A DNA stretch of 64,000 bases from Isoptericola croceus (GCF_029382255.1 NZ_JARLLG010000002.1:372001-436000); one strand, 5' to 3'; positions 10,049-18,939 are shown, counted from the stretch's first letter. Made by a program: numbers and translations. The notes: generated from the letters alone by a model not told the origin.

Positions 10049-10166
10049 CCCGGAGCGCAGCGGACGGTGGGGCCGAGGGACGAGGTCCGCGCCGGGAGCG
10101 GAGTGCAGGGTCGGCCGAGACGATGCTGAAGGCTGACCCGGAGCGCAGCGGACGGTGGGGCCGAGG
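10041..10166. repeat. Pair of 38-bp exact direct repeats between the kinase and gtrA ends
   Basis: Copies at 10041-10078 and 10129-10166 are identical and begin 88 bp apart. The first copy contains the last codons and stop of the histidine kinase. The second adjoins the gtrA stop. The intervening sequence is unrelated. Looks like a local duplication of the 3' end, adding a second hairpin. Confidence 0.75.
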
Positions 10167-10179
10167 CCGAGGGTCAGCC
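10131..10179. terminator. Bidirectional terminator-like hairpin between convergent genes
   Basis: GGCTGACCC (10131-10139) pairs with GGGTCAGCC (10171-10179) around a GC-rich loop. The right arm includes the gtrA stop codon. Position between a rightward and a leftward gene fits shared termination. Confidence 0.45.
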
Positions 10180-10659
10180 GACTCCCCGGAAGACGACGGT
10201 GCGGTACATGACGTAGCGGAAGACGGTGCTCAGCACGAGCCCGACCCCGTTCGCGGCGACGTTGTCGGCGAGCGGGGAGTCGAGTCCCAGCACGTAGCGC
10301 GACACGGCCAGGCATCCGGCCGAGATCGCCAGTCCTCCGACGTTGACGGCCCCGAACTCCAGCAGCTCACGGCCGCGGCGGCGGGTCCGGCGGGCGGCGA
10401 ACGTCCAGTAGCGGTTGCCGACCCATGCGACGAGCGTCGCGACCGCCGCGGCGATGATCCGTACGGTGATGGGTTTGTGCGCGAGCACGTCGACAGGCCC
10501 GTGCAGCATGAGGTTGAACACGGCCAGGTCCACGACGAAGGCGATCGCGCCGACGGAGCCGAACCGCAGCAGCTCACCGCGGCGCGCCCACACACCGAGA
10601 ACGGTGCGCGCCGGCCACCCGCGGGCTACGGGTGCGGTGGTGGCCGGGGCGCGAGACAT
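10174..10659 (-). CDS. GtrA-family membrane protein
   Basis: 161 residues with four hydrophobic segments, the GtrA/DPMS fold: FGSVGAIAFVVDLAVFNLML near 33-55, then about 63-84 ending in the family motif NRYWTF, and two more to the C-terminus. GtrA proteins are thought to assist flipping or use of undecaprenyl-linked sugars in cell-surface glycosylation, which suits the glycopolymer genes around it. ATG at 10657-10659 follows TAGGGT by 7 bases. Divergent from purK with overlapping promoters. Confidence 0.88.
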   Translation of the reverse strand: MSRAPATTAPVARGWPARTVLGVWARRGELLRFGSVGAIAFVVDLAVFNLMLHGPVDVLAHKPITVRIIAAAVATLVAWVGNRYWTFAARRTRRRGRELLEFGAVNVGGLAISAGCLAVSRYVLGLDSPLADNVAANGVGLVLSTVFRYVMYRTVVFRGVG

Positions 10660-10666
10660 GCGGGAC

Positions 10667-10672
10667 ACCCTA
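10667..10672 (-). promoter_or_regulatory. Leaderless -10 box (TAGGGT) of gtrA
   Basis: Complement TAGGGT, 7 bases, ATG at 10659. It lies only 13 bp from the purK -10 box on the other strand, so the -35 region of each promoter falls on or near the -10 of the other. Confidence 0.5.
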
Positions 10673-10685
10673 TCGGCCCGGCCGG

Positions 10686-10691
10686 TATCCT
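10686..10691 (+). promoter_or_regulatory. Leaderless -10 box (TATCCT) of purK
   Basis: TATCCT, 8 bases, GTG at 10700. This selects the purK start and faces the gtrA promoter. Confidence 0.5.
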
Positions 10692-10699
10692 CGACGTCC

Positions 10700-11935
10700 G
10701 TGACCTCCCCCGCCAGTGCCCGCGCCAGTGCCTCCGTCCCGCCCGTGGTCGCCGTCGTCGGCGGTGGCCAGCTCGCCCGCATGATGGCCCCTGCTGCCGC
10801 TGAGCTCGGCGTGCACCTGCGGGTGCTCGTGGAGGACCCGACGACGGCGGCGGCGCAGGTGGTCGTCGACGCGCCGGTCGGTGCCGCGTCCGACGAGGCG
10901 GCGATCCGTGCGCTCGTGGCCCCTGCCGACGGCCGTGCCCGGGCGGACGTGCTGACCTTCGAGCACGAGCACGTCCCGAACAGCCTGCTGGCCGACCTCG
11001 TTGCCGACGGCACGCCGGTGCGACCGGGCCCTGACGCTCTGGTGCAGGCGCAGGACAAGATCGTCATGCGCCGTCGGCTCTCGGAGCTCGGCGCTCCATG
11101 CCCGCGCTGGGCGGCGCTGCCCACCGACCCGGGGGAGGCCAGGGCTGCCCTGGCGGAGTTCCTGCGTGCGGCTCCGGGTGGTGAAGCAGTCGTCAAGACG
11201 GCGCGCGGCGGTTATGACGGCAAGGGCGTGCGGGTGGTCGCTGCGGCCGGCGGGGCGGACGACTGGATCGCCGCCCACGTGGCGGGCGGGCCGGAACTGC
11301 TCGTCGAGGACAAGGTGCCGTTCACGCGTGAGCTCGCGGTGCTGGTCGCACGCCGGCCGTCCGGCGAGGTGCGTACCTGGCCGGTGGTGGAGTCGGTCCA
11401 GCGTGACGGGGTGTGCGCGGAGGTGATCGCACCTGCCCCGGAGCTCGACGCCCAGCTCGCCGAGCAGGCCCGCCAGGTGGCCGTGCAGGTCGCCGAGGGC
11501 CTCGACGTCACCGGTGTGCTCGCCGTCGAGATGTTCGAGGTGCCCACGGCGGGCGGCGGCAGCGAGGTGCTGGTCAACGAGCTCGCCATGCGCCCGCACA
11601 ACTCGGGGCACTGGACGATCGACGGCGCCAGGACGAGCCAGTTCGAGCAGCACCTGCGTGCGGTGCTCGACCTGCCGCTCGGTGCGACCGAGCCCACGGC
11701 GCGCTGGACCGTCATGGCGAACGTGCTCGGTTCGACGCTCGAGCGTCTCACGGACGCGCTGCCGCAGGTCGGCGCGCGGTTCCCGGAGGCTCGGGTCAAC
11801 CTGTACGGCAAGGGCGTCCGCCCAGGCCGCAAGCTGGGTCACGTCAACGTCAGCGGTGACGACCTGGAGGCGGTGCGCCGCCGGGCGTTCGCCGCCGCCG
11901 CCCTGCTGCGGGGCGAGGAGATCGAGGAGAGCTGA
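10700..11935 (+). CDS. purK: N5-carboxyaminoimidazole ribonucleotide synthase
   Basis: 411 residues. ATP-grasp enzyme converting AIR, bicarbonate and ATP to N5-CAIR in purine synthesis. The N-terminus has the GGGQLARM nucleotide-fold motif. The ATP-grasp part shows [12 protein letters not shown] and [16 protein letters not shown], the family's metal-binding signature. The stop overlaps the purE start (TGATG), so PurK and PurE, consecutive enzymes, are co-translated. The frame is open further upstream, but the leaderless GTG is preferred. Confidence 0.96.
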   Translation: MTSPASARASASVPPVVAVVGGGQLARMMAPAAAELGVHLRVLVEDPTTAAAQVVVDAPVGAASDEAAIRALVAPADGRARADVLTFEHEHVPNSLLADLVADGTPVRPGPDALVQAQDKIVMRRRLSELGAPCPRWAALPTDPGEARAALAEFLRAAPGGEAVVKTARGGYDGKGVRVVAAAGGADDWIAAHVAGGPELLVEDKVPFTRELAVLVARRPSGEVRTWPVVESVQRDGVCAEVIAPAPELDAQLAEQARQVAVQVAEGLDVTGVLAVEMFEVPTAGGGSEVLVNELAMRPHNSGHWTIDGARTSQFEQHLRAVLDLPLGATEPTARWTVMANVLGSTLERLTDALPQVGARFPEARVNLYGKGVRPGRKLGHVNVSGDDLEAVRRRAFAAAALLRGEEIEES

Positions 11936-12480
11936 TGAGCGAGAACAAGCCCGTCGTCGGGATCGTCATGGGGTCGGACTCCGACTGGCCTGTCATGCAG
12001 GCCGCGGCCGACGCGCTCGACGAGCTCGGCGTGCCCAGTGAGGTGGACGTCGTCTCCGCCCACCGGATGCCTACCGAGATGATCGACTACGGCCGCCAGG
12101 CCGCCGGCCGGGGGATCCGCGTGATCGTCGCCGGTGCCGGGGGAGCGGCGCACCTGCCGGGCATGTTGGCGGCCGTCACGCCGCTGCCGGTGATCGGGGT
12201 GCCGGTGCCTCTCAAGCACCTGGACGGGATGGACTCCCTGCTGTCGATCGTGCAGATGCCCGCCGGGGTGCCGGTCGCGACGGTGTCGATCGGTGGTGCC
12301 CGCAACGCGGGGCTGCTCGCCGCGCAGATCCTCGGGGCCGGGACGGACGCGGAGTCGCTGGCGCTGCGGGAGCGGATGGTCGCGTTCCAGGCTGAACTGC
12401 GCGACGTCGCGCACGCCAAGGGCGAGCGGTTGCGCGCCGCTCGTCGAGGAGCGGCCACCACCGGCTTCTCGCCGACGTAG
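11935..12480 (+). CDS. purE: N5-CAIR mutase (class I)
   Basis: 181 residues. Rearranges N5-CAIR to CAIR after PurK. Class I signature is complete: GSDSDWPVM near the N-terminus, SAHRMP near 42-47, [12 protein letters not shown] near 69-80, and [22 protein letters not shown]. Starts on the last base of the purK stop. The C-terminal ~20 residues extend past the conserved core. An IS30-type element lies 75 bp downstream. Confidence 0.96.
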   Translation: MSENKPVVGIVMGSDSDWPVMQAAADALDELGVPSEVDVVSAHRMPTEMIDYGRQAAGRGIRVIVAGAGGAAHLPGMLAAVTPLPVIGVPVPLKHLDGMDSLLSIVQMPAGVPVATVSIGGARNAGLLAAQILGAGTDAESLALRERMVAFQAELRDVAHAKGERLRAARRGAATTGFSPT

Positions 12481-12510
12481 CCCAGGACCGCGAGGTCGAC
12501 ACCCGGCGGA

Positions 12511-12552
12511 GCGCTACGTCGCGCGCCCGCTTGCGCTACCTCGCGCCCGCTT
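12511..12552. repeat. Short tandem repeat interrupted by the insertion sequence
   Basis: A 22-base unit (12511-12532) and a 20-base unit (12533-12552), both of form GCGCTAC(G/C)TCG...CCCGCTT, stand in tandem. A third unit begins at 12553, is cut by the insertion sequence after GCG, and resumes as GCGCTACCTCGG at 13861. Confidence 0.6.
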
Positions 12553-12555
12553 GCG

Positions 12556-12583
12556 GGCGGTCTCAACCGGTCATTGCAACACC
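12556..12583. repeat. Left terminal inverted repeat of the IS30-type element
   Basis: 28 bp, exactly complementary to 13833-13860. Confidence 0.85.
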
Positions 12584-12590
12584 GGGTTGG

Positions 12591-13808
12591 TCACGGGGTC
12601 GAGAGTAGCTCGGCGAGCTTCTCGGCGGGGGTGGCCCAGCTGAGGGTTTGTCGGGGTCGGGTGTTGAGCGCTTCTGCGACGTCCTCGAGGTCGGATGCGG
12701 GGTGGACCGACAGGTCGGTGCCTTTGGGGTAGTACTGGCGCAGCAGGCCGTTGGTGTTCTCGTTCGAGCCGCGCTGCCAGGGTGAGTGCGGGTCGCAGAA
12801 GAACAGGTCGACGGGGTCGGTGAAGCCGATGTCGATCCCGGCGTTCGGGGTCATCTCGCGGCCCTGGTCCCAGGTCAAGGTGCGGCGCAGGTGCTCGGGC
12901 AGGGCCTGGATCTTGGTGCGCATCGCGGTGGCGACCTGCCCGGCGGCGTATCCATCAGGCAGGTGCAGCAGCATCACGAACCGGGTGCTGCGTTCGACCA
13001 GGGTCCCGATCGCGGACTTGTTCGCGGTGCCGATGATCAGGTCGCCCTCCCAGTGGCCGGGCACGGCCCGGTCGGTGACCTCGGCGGGACGCTCGCTGAT
13101 CAGGTACTTGTCATCGATCGCTCGCCGGCCCTGCTGGTTCGCGCGGGTCTGCGCGCGAGGACGGCGGCGAGCCCGTCCGGTGCGCAGCGCGGTGTGCAGC
13201 TCGGCGCGCAGCCCGCCGCGCCCCTGGACATACAGCGCCTGATAGATCGTCTCGTGGCTGACACGCATGGACTCATCATCCGGGAAGTCGATCTTCAACC
13301 GGTTGGCGATCTGTTGCGGGCTCCACGCCCGCGATCGCCCGCTCGCGGGGCGCACCGTGCCGTCCAGCCGCGCCTCGACGTAAGCGGCCAGCCGTGGGTG
13401 GTGCGCAAGTCGACGCCGCTCGTCCTTCGGCCGGGCCGTCTGCCGGTCACGGTGGGCCTGCGCGACCGAGGGCACGTATCTGCCATCAGAGGCCCGCCGG
13501 CCAGGATGCGCCAGCTCGCGACTGATCGTCGAGGCCGGGCGCCCCAACCGGCGCGCGATCTGACGCCCAGACCTGCCCTCGGCATGGAGCAGACCGATCT
13601 GCTCTCGCTCCTCGAACGACAAGAACCGGCCCGACGGCGCGGCAAGATCGATATCAGGCACCCCGCCACCCTGAGCGACCCACACCTGCGCCGTGCGCCG
13701 GGACACGCCCGCCACCGCGGCCGCCACGCCCACATCCCCGCCATCGAGCCACGACCGCCAGAACACCCGCCGCCATGCCCGCGGCACCGCAACCCCACCA
13801 CGCACCAT
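12591..13808 (-). CDS. IS30-family transposase
   Basis: 405 residues from ATG at 13806-13808; an in-frame TTG at 13826 would add 6. An N-terminal helix-turn-helix is followed by the IS30-typical second HTH, near 62-105 (FEEREQIGLLHAEGRSG, GRPASTISREL). The DDE catalytic core follows: GHWEGDLIIG (first Asp), WDQGREM (second Asp) and PWQRGSNENTNGLLRQYYPK (Glu). No frameshift or stop interrupts it. Fills almost the whole element between the terminal repeats. Confidence 0.95.
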   Translation of the reverse strand: MVRGGVAVPRAWRRVFWRSWLDGGDVGVAAAVAGVSRRTAQVWVAQGGGVPDIDLAAPSGRFLSFEEREQIGLLHAEGRSGRQIARRLGRPASTISRELAHPGRRASDGRYVPSVAQAHRDRQTARPKDERRRLAHHPRLAAYVEARLDGTVRPASGRSRAWSPQQIANRLKIDFPDDESMRVSHETIYQALYVQGRGGLRAELHTALRTGRARRRPRAQTRANQQGRRAIDDKYLISERPAEVTDRAVPGHWEGDLIIGTANKSAIGTLVERSTRFVMLLHLPDGYAAGQVATAMRTKIQALPEHLRRTLTWDQGREMTPNAGIDIGFTDPVDLFFCDPHSPWQRGSNENTNGLLRQYYPKGTDLSVHPASDLEDVAEALNTRPRQTLSWATPAEKLAELLSTP

Positions 13809-13832
13809 CACAAACACCCCATCCAAGATCAG

Positions 13833-13860
13833 GGTGTTGCAATGACCGGTTGAGACCGCC
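13833..13860. repeat. Right terminal inverted repeat of the IS30-type element
   Basis: 28 bp, exactly complementary to 12556-12583; lies just upstream of the transposase start. Confidence 0.85.
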
Positions 13861-13874
13861 GCGCTACCTCGGCG

Positions 13875-15278
13875 TCAGAGTCCGCCGACGGTCGAGCCCG
13901 GCTCGAGGTTCCCCTCGCGGATGTCGACCCAGAACTGGTCGGCGTCGTCGGCGAGCAGCACGGTGGACCCGACGCCGCCGCCCGGGTTGTAGCCGGGGTT
14001 GGCGATCGGCGGGGTACCGGTGACACCACCCGGACCGGTAGCGCCCTTGAAGGCGAGCGCGAGCCGGCCCAGGTCGATCAGCCCGGTGTCATCGTCGACG
14101 AGCAGGGCGTCCGTGCCGGCACCGATGAGCTGGACCTGGTCGATCGGGTTGAGCAGCACGCTCGGCTTCACGGCGGTGTCGGCGATGCCGCCGATGACCT
14201 GCTGCTGGCGTTCGGCGCGTCCGATGTCACCCTTCGGGTCGGAGTAGCGCATGCGGGAGAACGCGAGCGCTGTCGCGCCGTCCGACTCGTGGCACCCCGA
14301 CTCCCAGACCAGCTCGGACTTCGGGTCGTCGACGTCGTAGTCCAGGCACAGCTCGATGCCACCGACGGCGTCGACCATCCCCTCCAGGCTGCCGAAGCCG
14401 ACCTCGGCGTAGTGGTCGATGGTCAGACCGCTGAGTCCTTCGACGGTCTTGACGAGCAGCGGTGCGCCGCCCCAGGCATAGGCGGCGTTGACCTTGTTCA
14501 TGCCCTCCCCGGGGATCTCGGCGTACGTGTCGCGGGGGATGGAGATGAGGGCCGTGGGACCGCTCCGGGGCTTGTGCAGCACCATGATCGTGTCGGTGCG
14601 GGCGCCGGAGGTGTCGTCGTCCACCCCGCCCGAGCCGCGGGCGTCGGAGCCGGCGAGCAGGTACGTCGTGCCGGGGGTCCCGTCGGCGCCGGACAGGGCG
14701 TCGGTGCGCTGGATCTGCCCGTCGGCCCAGATGATCAGGCCGATCGGCCAGGCGAGGAGTAGCACGAGCACGAGGAGGGCGGCGAGGCCGGCGACACGTC
14801 GCTTGCGCACCTTGATGCCGCCCGGGCGCCCTCCGCCGGTCCCGGTGGGACGGCGCTGGCCGGGCCGCACCGCGGGACCGGCCGCGGCGGCCGCCACGGG
14901 GCGCTGCCGAGCAGGCATCACCCGCGTCCCCGAGTCCCGCGGAGGTCGCTGCGCGGGCGGCTGGGCAGCGGGCCGCGCAGCGCCGGTCCGCGAGCTGCCG
15001 ACGGCGGGGGCGTAGGACTGCGGCTGCCGTGAGGGGGCCGCGGAACGCCGCGGCGGCGTCTTCGGCGTCACCGGGATCTCGCGTGACGACTGCCGGCGCA
15101 CGCGGGGCTCGTGGGACTCCAGGGGCACGGCGTCGTCCCGGCGTCCGACCCGGCCACCCGGCCGGGGGCGTGCTGCCTCGGGTCCGCCGACGGAGATGGC
15201 GTCGCCGGTCTGCGGTGGGCGCGAGCTGCGGCCGCCGGTGGGCGTGAAGCTCGGGGGGATGCGTCGCTCGTCAGTCAT
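13875..15278 (-). CDS. LytR-CpsA-Psr family glycopolymer ligase
   Basis: 467 residues. A Pro/Arg-rich cytoplasmic region of about 160 residues precedes one transmembrane helix at about 162-185, then the extracytoplasmic LCP domain. The domain has LLAGSDARG, TDTIMVLH, ISIPRDTYAEIPG, KVNAAYAWGG and FSRMRYSDPKGDIGRAERQQQ, carrying the Arg/Asp residues that bind polyprenyl pyrophosphate. LCP enzymes transfer lipid-linked wall polymers to peptidoglycan, a fitting last step for the polymers encoded nearby. The long basic N-terminus is unusual and may be a regulatory region. Starts 4 bases after the stop of a second LCP gene. Confidence 0.92.
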   Translation of the reverse strand: MTDERRIPPSFTPTGGRSSRPPQTGDAISVGGPEAARPRPGGRVGRRDDAVPLESHEPRVRRQSSREIPVTPKTPPRRSAAPSRQPQSYAPAVGSSRTGAARPAAQPPAQRPPRDSGTRVMPARQRPVAAAAAGPAVRPGQRRPTGTGGGRPGGIKVRKRRVAGLAALLVLVLLLAWPIGLIIWADGQIQRTDALSGADGTPGTTYLLAGSDARGSGGVDDDTSGARTDTIMVLHKPRSGPTALISIPRDTYAEIPGEGMNKVNAAYAWGGAPLLVKTVEGLSGLTIDHYAEVGFGSLEGMVDAVGGIELCLDYDVDDPKSELVWESGCHESDGATALAFSRMRYSDPKGDIGRAERQQQVIGGIADTAVKPSVLLNPIDQVQLIGAGTDALLVDDDTGLIDLGRLALAFKGATGPGGVTGTPPIANPGYNPGGGVGSTVLLADDADQFWVDIREGNLEPGSTVGGL

Positions 15279-15282
15279 GAGA

Positions 15283-16620
15283 TCACCCGCACACCGCGGT
15301 GACGTCAGCGCCGGTGAACGCTTCCTCGCCGGCCTCACGGGTCTGCGTGGGCTTCGGGGTGGGGTCCGCGTCCTGCGAGTCGTCGTCCGCCGTCGTCTCC
15401 TGGTCGGCCGGGTCGTCCTGTGCCGGGGCGTCGTCCGCCGGCTCGTCCTGCGTGGCATCGCCGTCCGCGGTCGAGCCCTCCTCGTCCGTGGGCTCGTCCT
15501 CGACGGCGATCACGTCGCTCAGGGGGCGGTCGTTGCGCAGGTTGTCGAACACCGTCGTCGCCTCGTCCGTGAGCACCACGTTGTTGGGGTTGGACGGGTC
15601 GTACTGCCACGGGACCGTCATGAAGGCGATCGTGTCAGGTCGCAGCCCGCGGGCGCTGTACGCCAGCCCGGCGAGTCCCTGGATCGAGCCGAGGTTGCTG
15701 CTCATCGTGAGCGACCCGGTCACTGCTCCGAGGAACTGCAGGAGCTGGGGCGAGTCGGTGAGCAGGTTCTGGCCGAGCACGGTGCGGGCGAGGGCTGCCA
15801 TGAGCTCCTGCTGCCGGGCGATCCGGCCGATGTCGGAGCCGTCGCCGAGCCCCTGGCCGGTGCGGGCGCGTGCGTACTTCAGCGCGGTCTTGCCGTCGAG
15901 AGTCTGCACCCCGGCGGAGAGGACGAGGTTGTCGGCCTTCTTCGAGGAGATGTCGTTCGGGATGCACATCTCGACGCCACCGAGGGCCTCGATCATCTGC
16001 TCGAACCCGGAGAAGTCGACGACGATGAAGCCGTCCATGCGCACGTCGGAGATCGTCTCAACGGTCTTCATCGTGCACAGCGCGCCCGACTCGACGTCGC
16101 CGCCGGTCATGACGCCTGCCGCGAAGGAGGCGTTGAACTTCACCCCGTACATCGGCGCGGTCTGGCCGCCCGACGACGTCGGGCAGCTCGGGATGTCGAC
16201 GGTCGTGTCGCGCGGGATGGACATCAGCTCCACGCGCGAGCGGTCGGCGGAGATGTGCATGACCATCGTGGTGTCCGAGCGGGCGCCGTCCGTGCCGTCG
16301 TCGACCACGCCGGCGTTGTCACCGCCGCGGGAGTCGGAGCCGAGCAGGAGGATGTTGAGCGCCGACCCGGCGGACGGGTCCTCGGGGGCCACGACCTCCG
16401 GGCGGTCGGTGCCCAGCGCGGCGTCGGCGTCGACGGTCGTGATGTTCCCGGTGAGGGTGACGGCGGCCGTCGCGGCGCCCACCCCGGTGAAGGCGATGAC
16501 CGCCGTCGCCACCATCCCGAGCGCGCGCACCGCCGAGTGCCGTCGCAGCGTCCGCGCGTGTGCCGGCCCCCGGGGCGGTACGTGCCGCGGGGCGACGTGG
16601 CGGGCAGGGGTGTGCTTCAC
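15283..16620 (-). CDS. LytR-CpsA-Psr family glycopolymer ligase (second copy)
   Basis: 445 residues. Short basic N-terminus, one transmembrane helix at about 33-58, LCP domain at about 88-320 (ILLLGSDSRGG, SDTTMVMHI, SIPRDTTVDIP, KFNASFAAG, YARARTGQGLGDGSDIGRIARQQE). A long acidic, Thr-rich tail (about 360-430) may span the wall, and a near-terminal Cys is present. GTG at 16618-16620 sits 8 bases after TATGCT. First gene of a two-gene LCP operon with 13875-15278. Confidence 0.92.
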   Translation of the reverse strand: MKHTPARHVAPRHVPPRGPAHARTLRRHSAVRALGMVATAVIAFTGVGAATAAVTLTGNITTVDADAALGTDRPEVVAPEDPSAGSALNILLLGSDSRGGDNAGVVDDGTDGARSDTTMVMHISADRSRVELMSIPRDTTVDIPSCPTSSGGQTAPMYGVKFNASFAAGVMTGGDVESGALCTMKTVETISDVRMDGFIVVDFSGFEQMIEALGGVEMCIPNDISSKKADNLVLSAGVQTLDGKTALKYARARTGQGLGDGSDIGRIARQQELMAALARTVLGQNLLTDSPQLLQFLGAVTGSLTMSSNLGSIQGLAGLAYSARGLRPDTIAFMTVPWQYDPSNPNNVVLTDEATTVFDNLRNDRPLSDVIAVEDEPTDEEGSTADGDATQDEPADDAPAQDDPADQETTADDDSQDADPTPKPTQTREAGEEAFTGADVTAVCG

Positions 16621-16628
16621 GATAGGTG

Positions 16629-16634
16629 AGCATA
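16629..16634 (-). promoter_or_regulatory. Leaderless -10 box (TATGCT) of the LCP operon
   Basis: Complement TATGCT, 8 bases, GTG at 16620. Confidence 0.45.
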
Positions 16635-16695
16635 GATGCCCCGGCCTGGGGTGCTGCGATCTACCGGGACCGATGACGTAGAGGAAGTGTGACGG

Positions 16696-18777
16696 TCACA
16701 GCCGCGACCCGACGGGGAACTGTTTCTTGGTGACCTTGAGGATGACGTGGACCTTCGGCATCGTGCCGCCGTTGAGCTGCCGTGCCCGGGCCTTCGACAC
16801 CGGCCGCAGGACTCCATCGCGCAGGATGTAGATCTGGCCGCTGTTGTTCTGACGCACCGCGACGACCCTGGTCCAGCGACCGACGCGGGGCACCTCCGCC
16901 TTGAGCGCCTTGCCCCAGTCCTGCGTCTTGGCCGACGACCGGAGCGCGCCGGTGCCGTCGATCCGGGCCAACCCGCGCGTCGTCAGCAGGAACGAACGCC
17001 CACCCTTGCCCTGGACGACCCCCGTCGTCTTGGTGATCCCGGGCAGTCGGGCCATGCTCGCTCGATCAAGGTATCCACGGTCGAGACCGCCGAGCGGCGT
17101 GTTCTTGCGCAGGTAGCCGCCGACCCGACCGCTGTGCTTGCGCCCGTTGATGACCAGGCGGTGGTTTCCGTTGCTTCGATTGACGACGACCACGGCCGGT
17201 CGCACGATCGGGTTGCCGTACGAGAGTCTGCTCAGCGCGTCGGGATGCAGGGAGACGGACGGTGACGACTTCTTGGCGCGTCGGAGCGAGGCCGTGTCGA
17301 ACGCCTCACGCTTCTTGCCGTTGCCTATCCAGAACAGGCGCCCGTTGCTCTGCACGGTGCGCTGCAGTCGCGTGCTCTTCACGAGCCCCTTCCACTGCGC
17401 CGAGGTGACCTTTCGCAGGCTGCCACACCGTTCGCCGTACGCCTTCACGACGGAGCAGTAGGCGAGGTGCTTGCGACCGTTCTCCACGAGAGCGACCTTG
17501 CCCCCAGGATTCACCACGAAGCTGCCGTCGGGGATCGACCCCTGGACGTCCTGGGCGGCCGCCTTCTCCTGCGCCGCGGCGGCACGGCGACGGATCTCAC
17601 CCATCTTGGCGTACAGGGTGCGCCCGGGGCAGGCGGTCGCGGAGACGTCGCGGTGCCCGAAGATGCGCGGCACGCTGCGCCCGTTGATCGTCGTGCTGCC
17701 CGTCGCCGGCACCCCGTGCAGCGAGAGCTTCCAGGCGACGAGGCGGACGACGGCGCTGACGGCGGCGTTCGAGACGGTCGCGGTCTCGTAGTTGCCGAGC
17801 ACCGAGATGCCGGTCGCGTTCGTGTTGTACCCGACGGCGTGCCCGCCGATGGTCTGCCGGGTCACGCCACCGGCGCGCCCCTCCCAGACCCGGCCGTACT
17901 TGTCGACGACGAAGTTGTACCCGATGTCGCCCCAGCCACGGGTCTGGGCGTGGTAGGCGTAGATCCCGCGGATGATGCGGGGGACGTCTGCCTGCGCGTA
18001 GGTGTTCGTGCCCGCGGTGTGGTGGATGGTCGCCCCGCGGATCGAGCCCTGCCGCGGCGTCCAGGTCATGATCCTCTCGTCCGCGCCCCACGCCTTGCGC
18101 GAGGAGATCGAGGGACGGGCGGTCACGGCCGCGGCCACGGAGGCGCCACCGGGGCTGGTGCCCTCCGGCGGGGCGGGCACGTCGTCGTCGGCGGCGGACG
18201 TGCCCGGGTCGACGACGGTGAGCTTCAGGTCGCGCACCTGCTCGGAGCCGGAGACGCGTGCCTGGACACGCGCGACGTCGCCGACGACCACCGGTTCGGT
18301 GCCGTCGAGCGTGCCGTCGGGCGACGGTTCGGCGTCCACCTGCTCCCACGCGTCCCAGCCGGTGTCGCCGTCGGCCGGTGCCTGCGGGTCCCGGCTGGTG
18401 CGCACCTCCACGACGAGGGCGTCCTCGTCGGCGTCCCCGGACCAGGTGACGCCGACGACGGCGAACCCGGTGGCGTCCGCGGTCGCGACCAGCGGCTCGG
18501 ACTCGGGTGCGAGCAGGGGGACCGGTCCGTCGGACTCGGCCTCGTCCGGGCCGGTGTCCGCCTGCGGGGCGAACTCCGCCTCCTCGGAGGCGGGCGCGAC
18601 GGGCTGTGCGGCGGCCGGGTCGTCAGCCGTGTCGTCGGCGACCTGAGCAGCGGTGGTGACGTCCGCGACGACGGGCGCCGCCTGCGCGCCGGGCGGTACG
18701 AGCAGCGCGAAGGAGACCAGCCCGACGATGCCGGACGCGAGGATGGTGCGGCCCCTGGGGCGAGTGATGCGGTTCAC
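16696..18777 (-). CDS. Secreted N-acetylmuramoyl-L-alanine amidase (PGRP/amidase_2) with C-terminal repeats
   Basis: 693 residues from GTG at 18775-18777, chosen because TAGCGT lies 7 bases upstream; the frame is open to 18960. Signal peptide about 1-34 (cut near AQA/AP). A beta-rich acidic region at about 80-215 is followed by the amidase at about 222-395, with zinc-ligand motifs IHHTAG (H252/H253), FGHRD (about H375) and ATACPG (about C383). The C-terminal 290 residues contain degenerate repeats (for example VVNPGGKVALVENGRKHLAY, FWIGNGKKREAFDT), probably wall-binding. Cuts the stem peptide from muramic acid. Single gene, divergent from ugd. Confidence 0.9.
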   Translation of the reverse strand: MNRITRPRGRTILASGIVGLVSFALLVPPGAQAAPVVADVTTAAQVADDTADDPAAAQPVAPASEEAEFAPQADTGPDEAESDGPVPLLAPESEPLVATADATGFAVVGVTWSGDADEDALVVEVRTSRDPQAPADGDTGWDAWEQVDAEPSPDGTLDGTEPVVVGDVARVQARVSGSEQVRDLKLTVVDPGTSAADDDVPAPPEGTSPGGASVAAAVTARPSISSRKAWGADERIMTWTPRQGSIRGATIHHTAGTNTYAQADVPRIIRGIYAYHAQTRGWGDIGYNFVVDKYGRVWEGRAGGVTRQTIGGHAVGYNTNATGISVLGNYETATVSNAAVSAVVRLVAWKLSLHGVPATGSTTINGRSVPRIFGHRDVSATACPGRTLYAKMGEIRRRAAAAQEKAAAQDVQGSIPDGSFVVNPGGKVALVENGRKHLAYCSVVKAYGERCGSLRKVTSAQWKGLVKSTRLQRTVQSNGRLFWIGNGKKREAFDTASLRRAKKSSPSVSLHPDALSRLSYGNPIVRPAVVVVNRSNGNHRLVINGRKHSGRVGGYLRKNTPLGGLDRGYLDRASMARLPGITKTTGVVQGKGGRSFLLTTRGLARIDGTGALRSSAKTQDWGKALKAEVPRVGRWTRVVAVRQNNSGQIYILRDGVLRPVSKARARQLNGGTMPKVHVILKVTKKQFPVGSRL

Positions 18778-18784
18778 ACTGGGC

Positions 18785-18790
18785 ACGCTA
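18785..18790 (-). promoter_or_regulatory. Leaderless -10 box (TAGCGT) of the amidase gene
   Basis: Complement TAGCGT, 7 bases, GTG at 18777; fixes a start that gives a clean signal peptide. Confidence 0.5.
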
Positions 18791-18850
18791 CGGTCGCCAG
18801 AGCAGTTGCGCAGGGCGACAACGGACCGATCAGGATCTGGGGGGCATGTC

Positions 18851-18880
18851 CGACCGATACCGACCGGTACCGACCGAGTG
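18851..18880. repeat. Three tandem 10-bp CGACCG-units in the amidase/ugd intergenic region
   Basis: CGACCGATAC, CGACCGGTAC and CGACCGAGTG follow each other without gaps, about one helical turn apart. They lie between two divergent cell-wall genes and look like repeated regulator half-sites. Confidence 0.55.
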
Positions 18881-18939
18881 TTCATCTTGCCGCACCCGCT
18901 CGCACGCCTCCTGCTCGCCCGGGCGCCATCCGTTGTCCC

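Larger units (their letters stand above)
12556..13860 (-). mobile_element. IS30-family insertion sequence
   Basis: A 1305-bp element bounded by perfect 28-bp inverted repeats at 12556-12583 and 13833-13860. It contains one transposase gene on the minus strand. GCG flanks both ends (12553-12555 and 13861-13863), compatible with a 3-bp target duplication. It sits between the convergent 3' ends of purE and an LCP gene, so no gene is broken. Intact repeats and frame suggest recent or still-active insertion. Confidence 0.9.
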
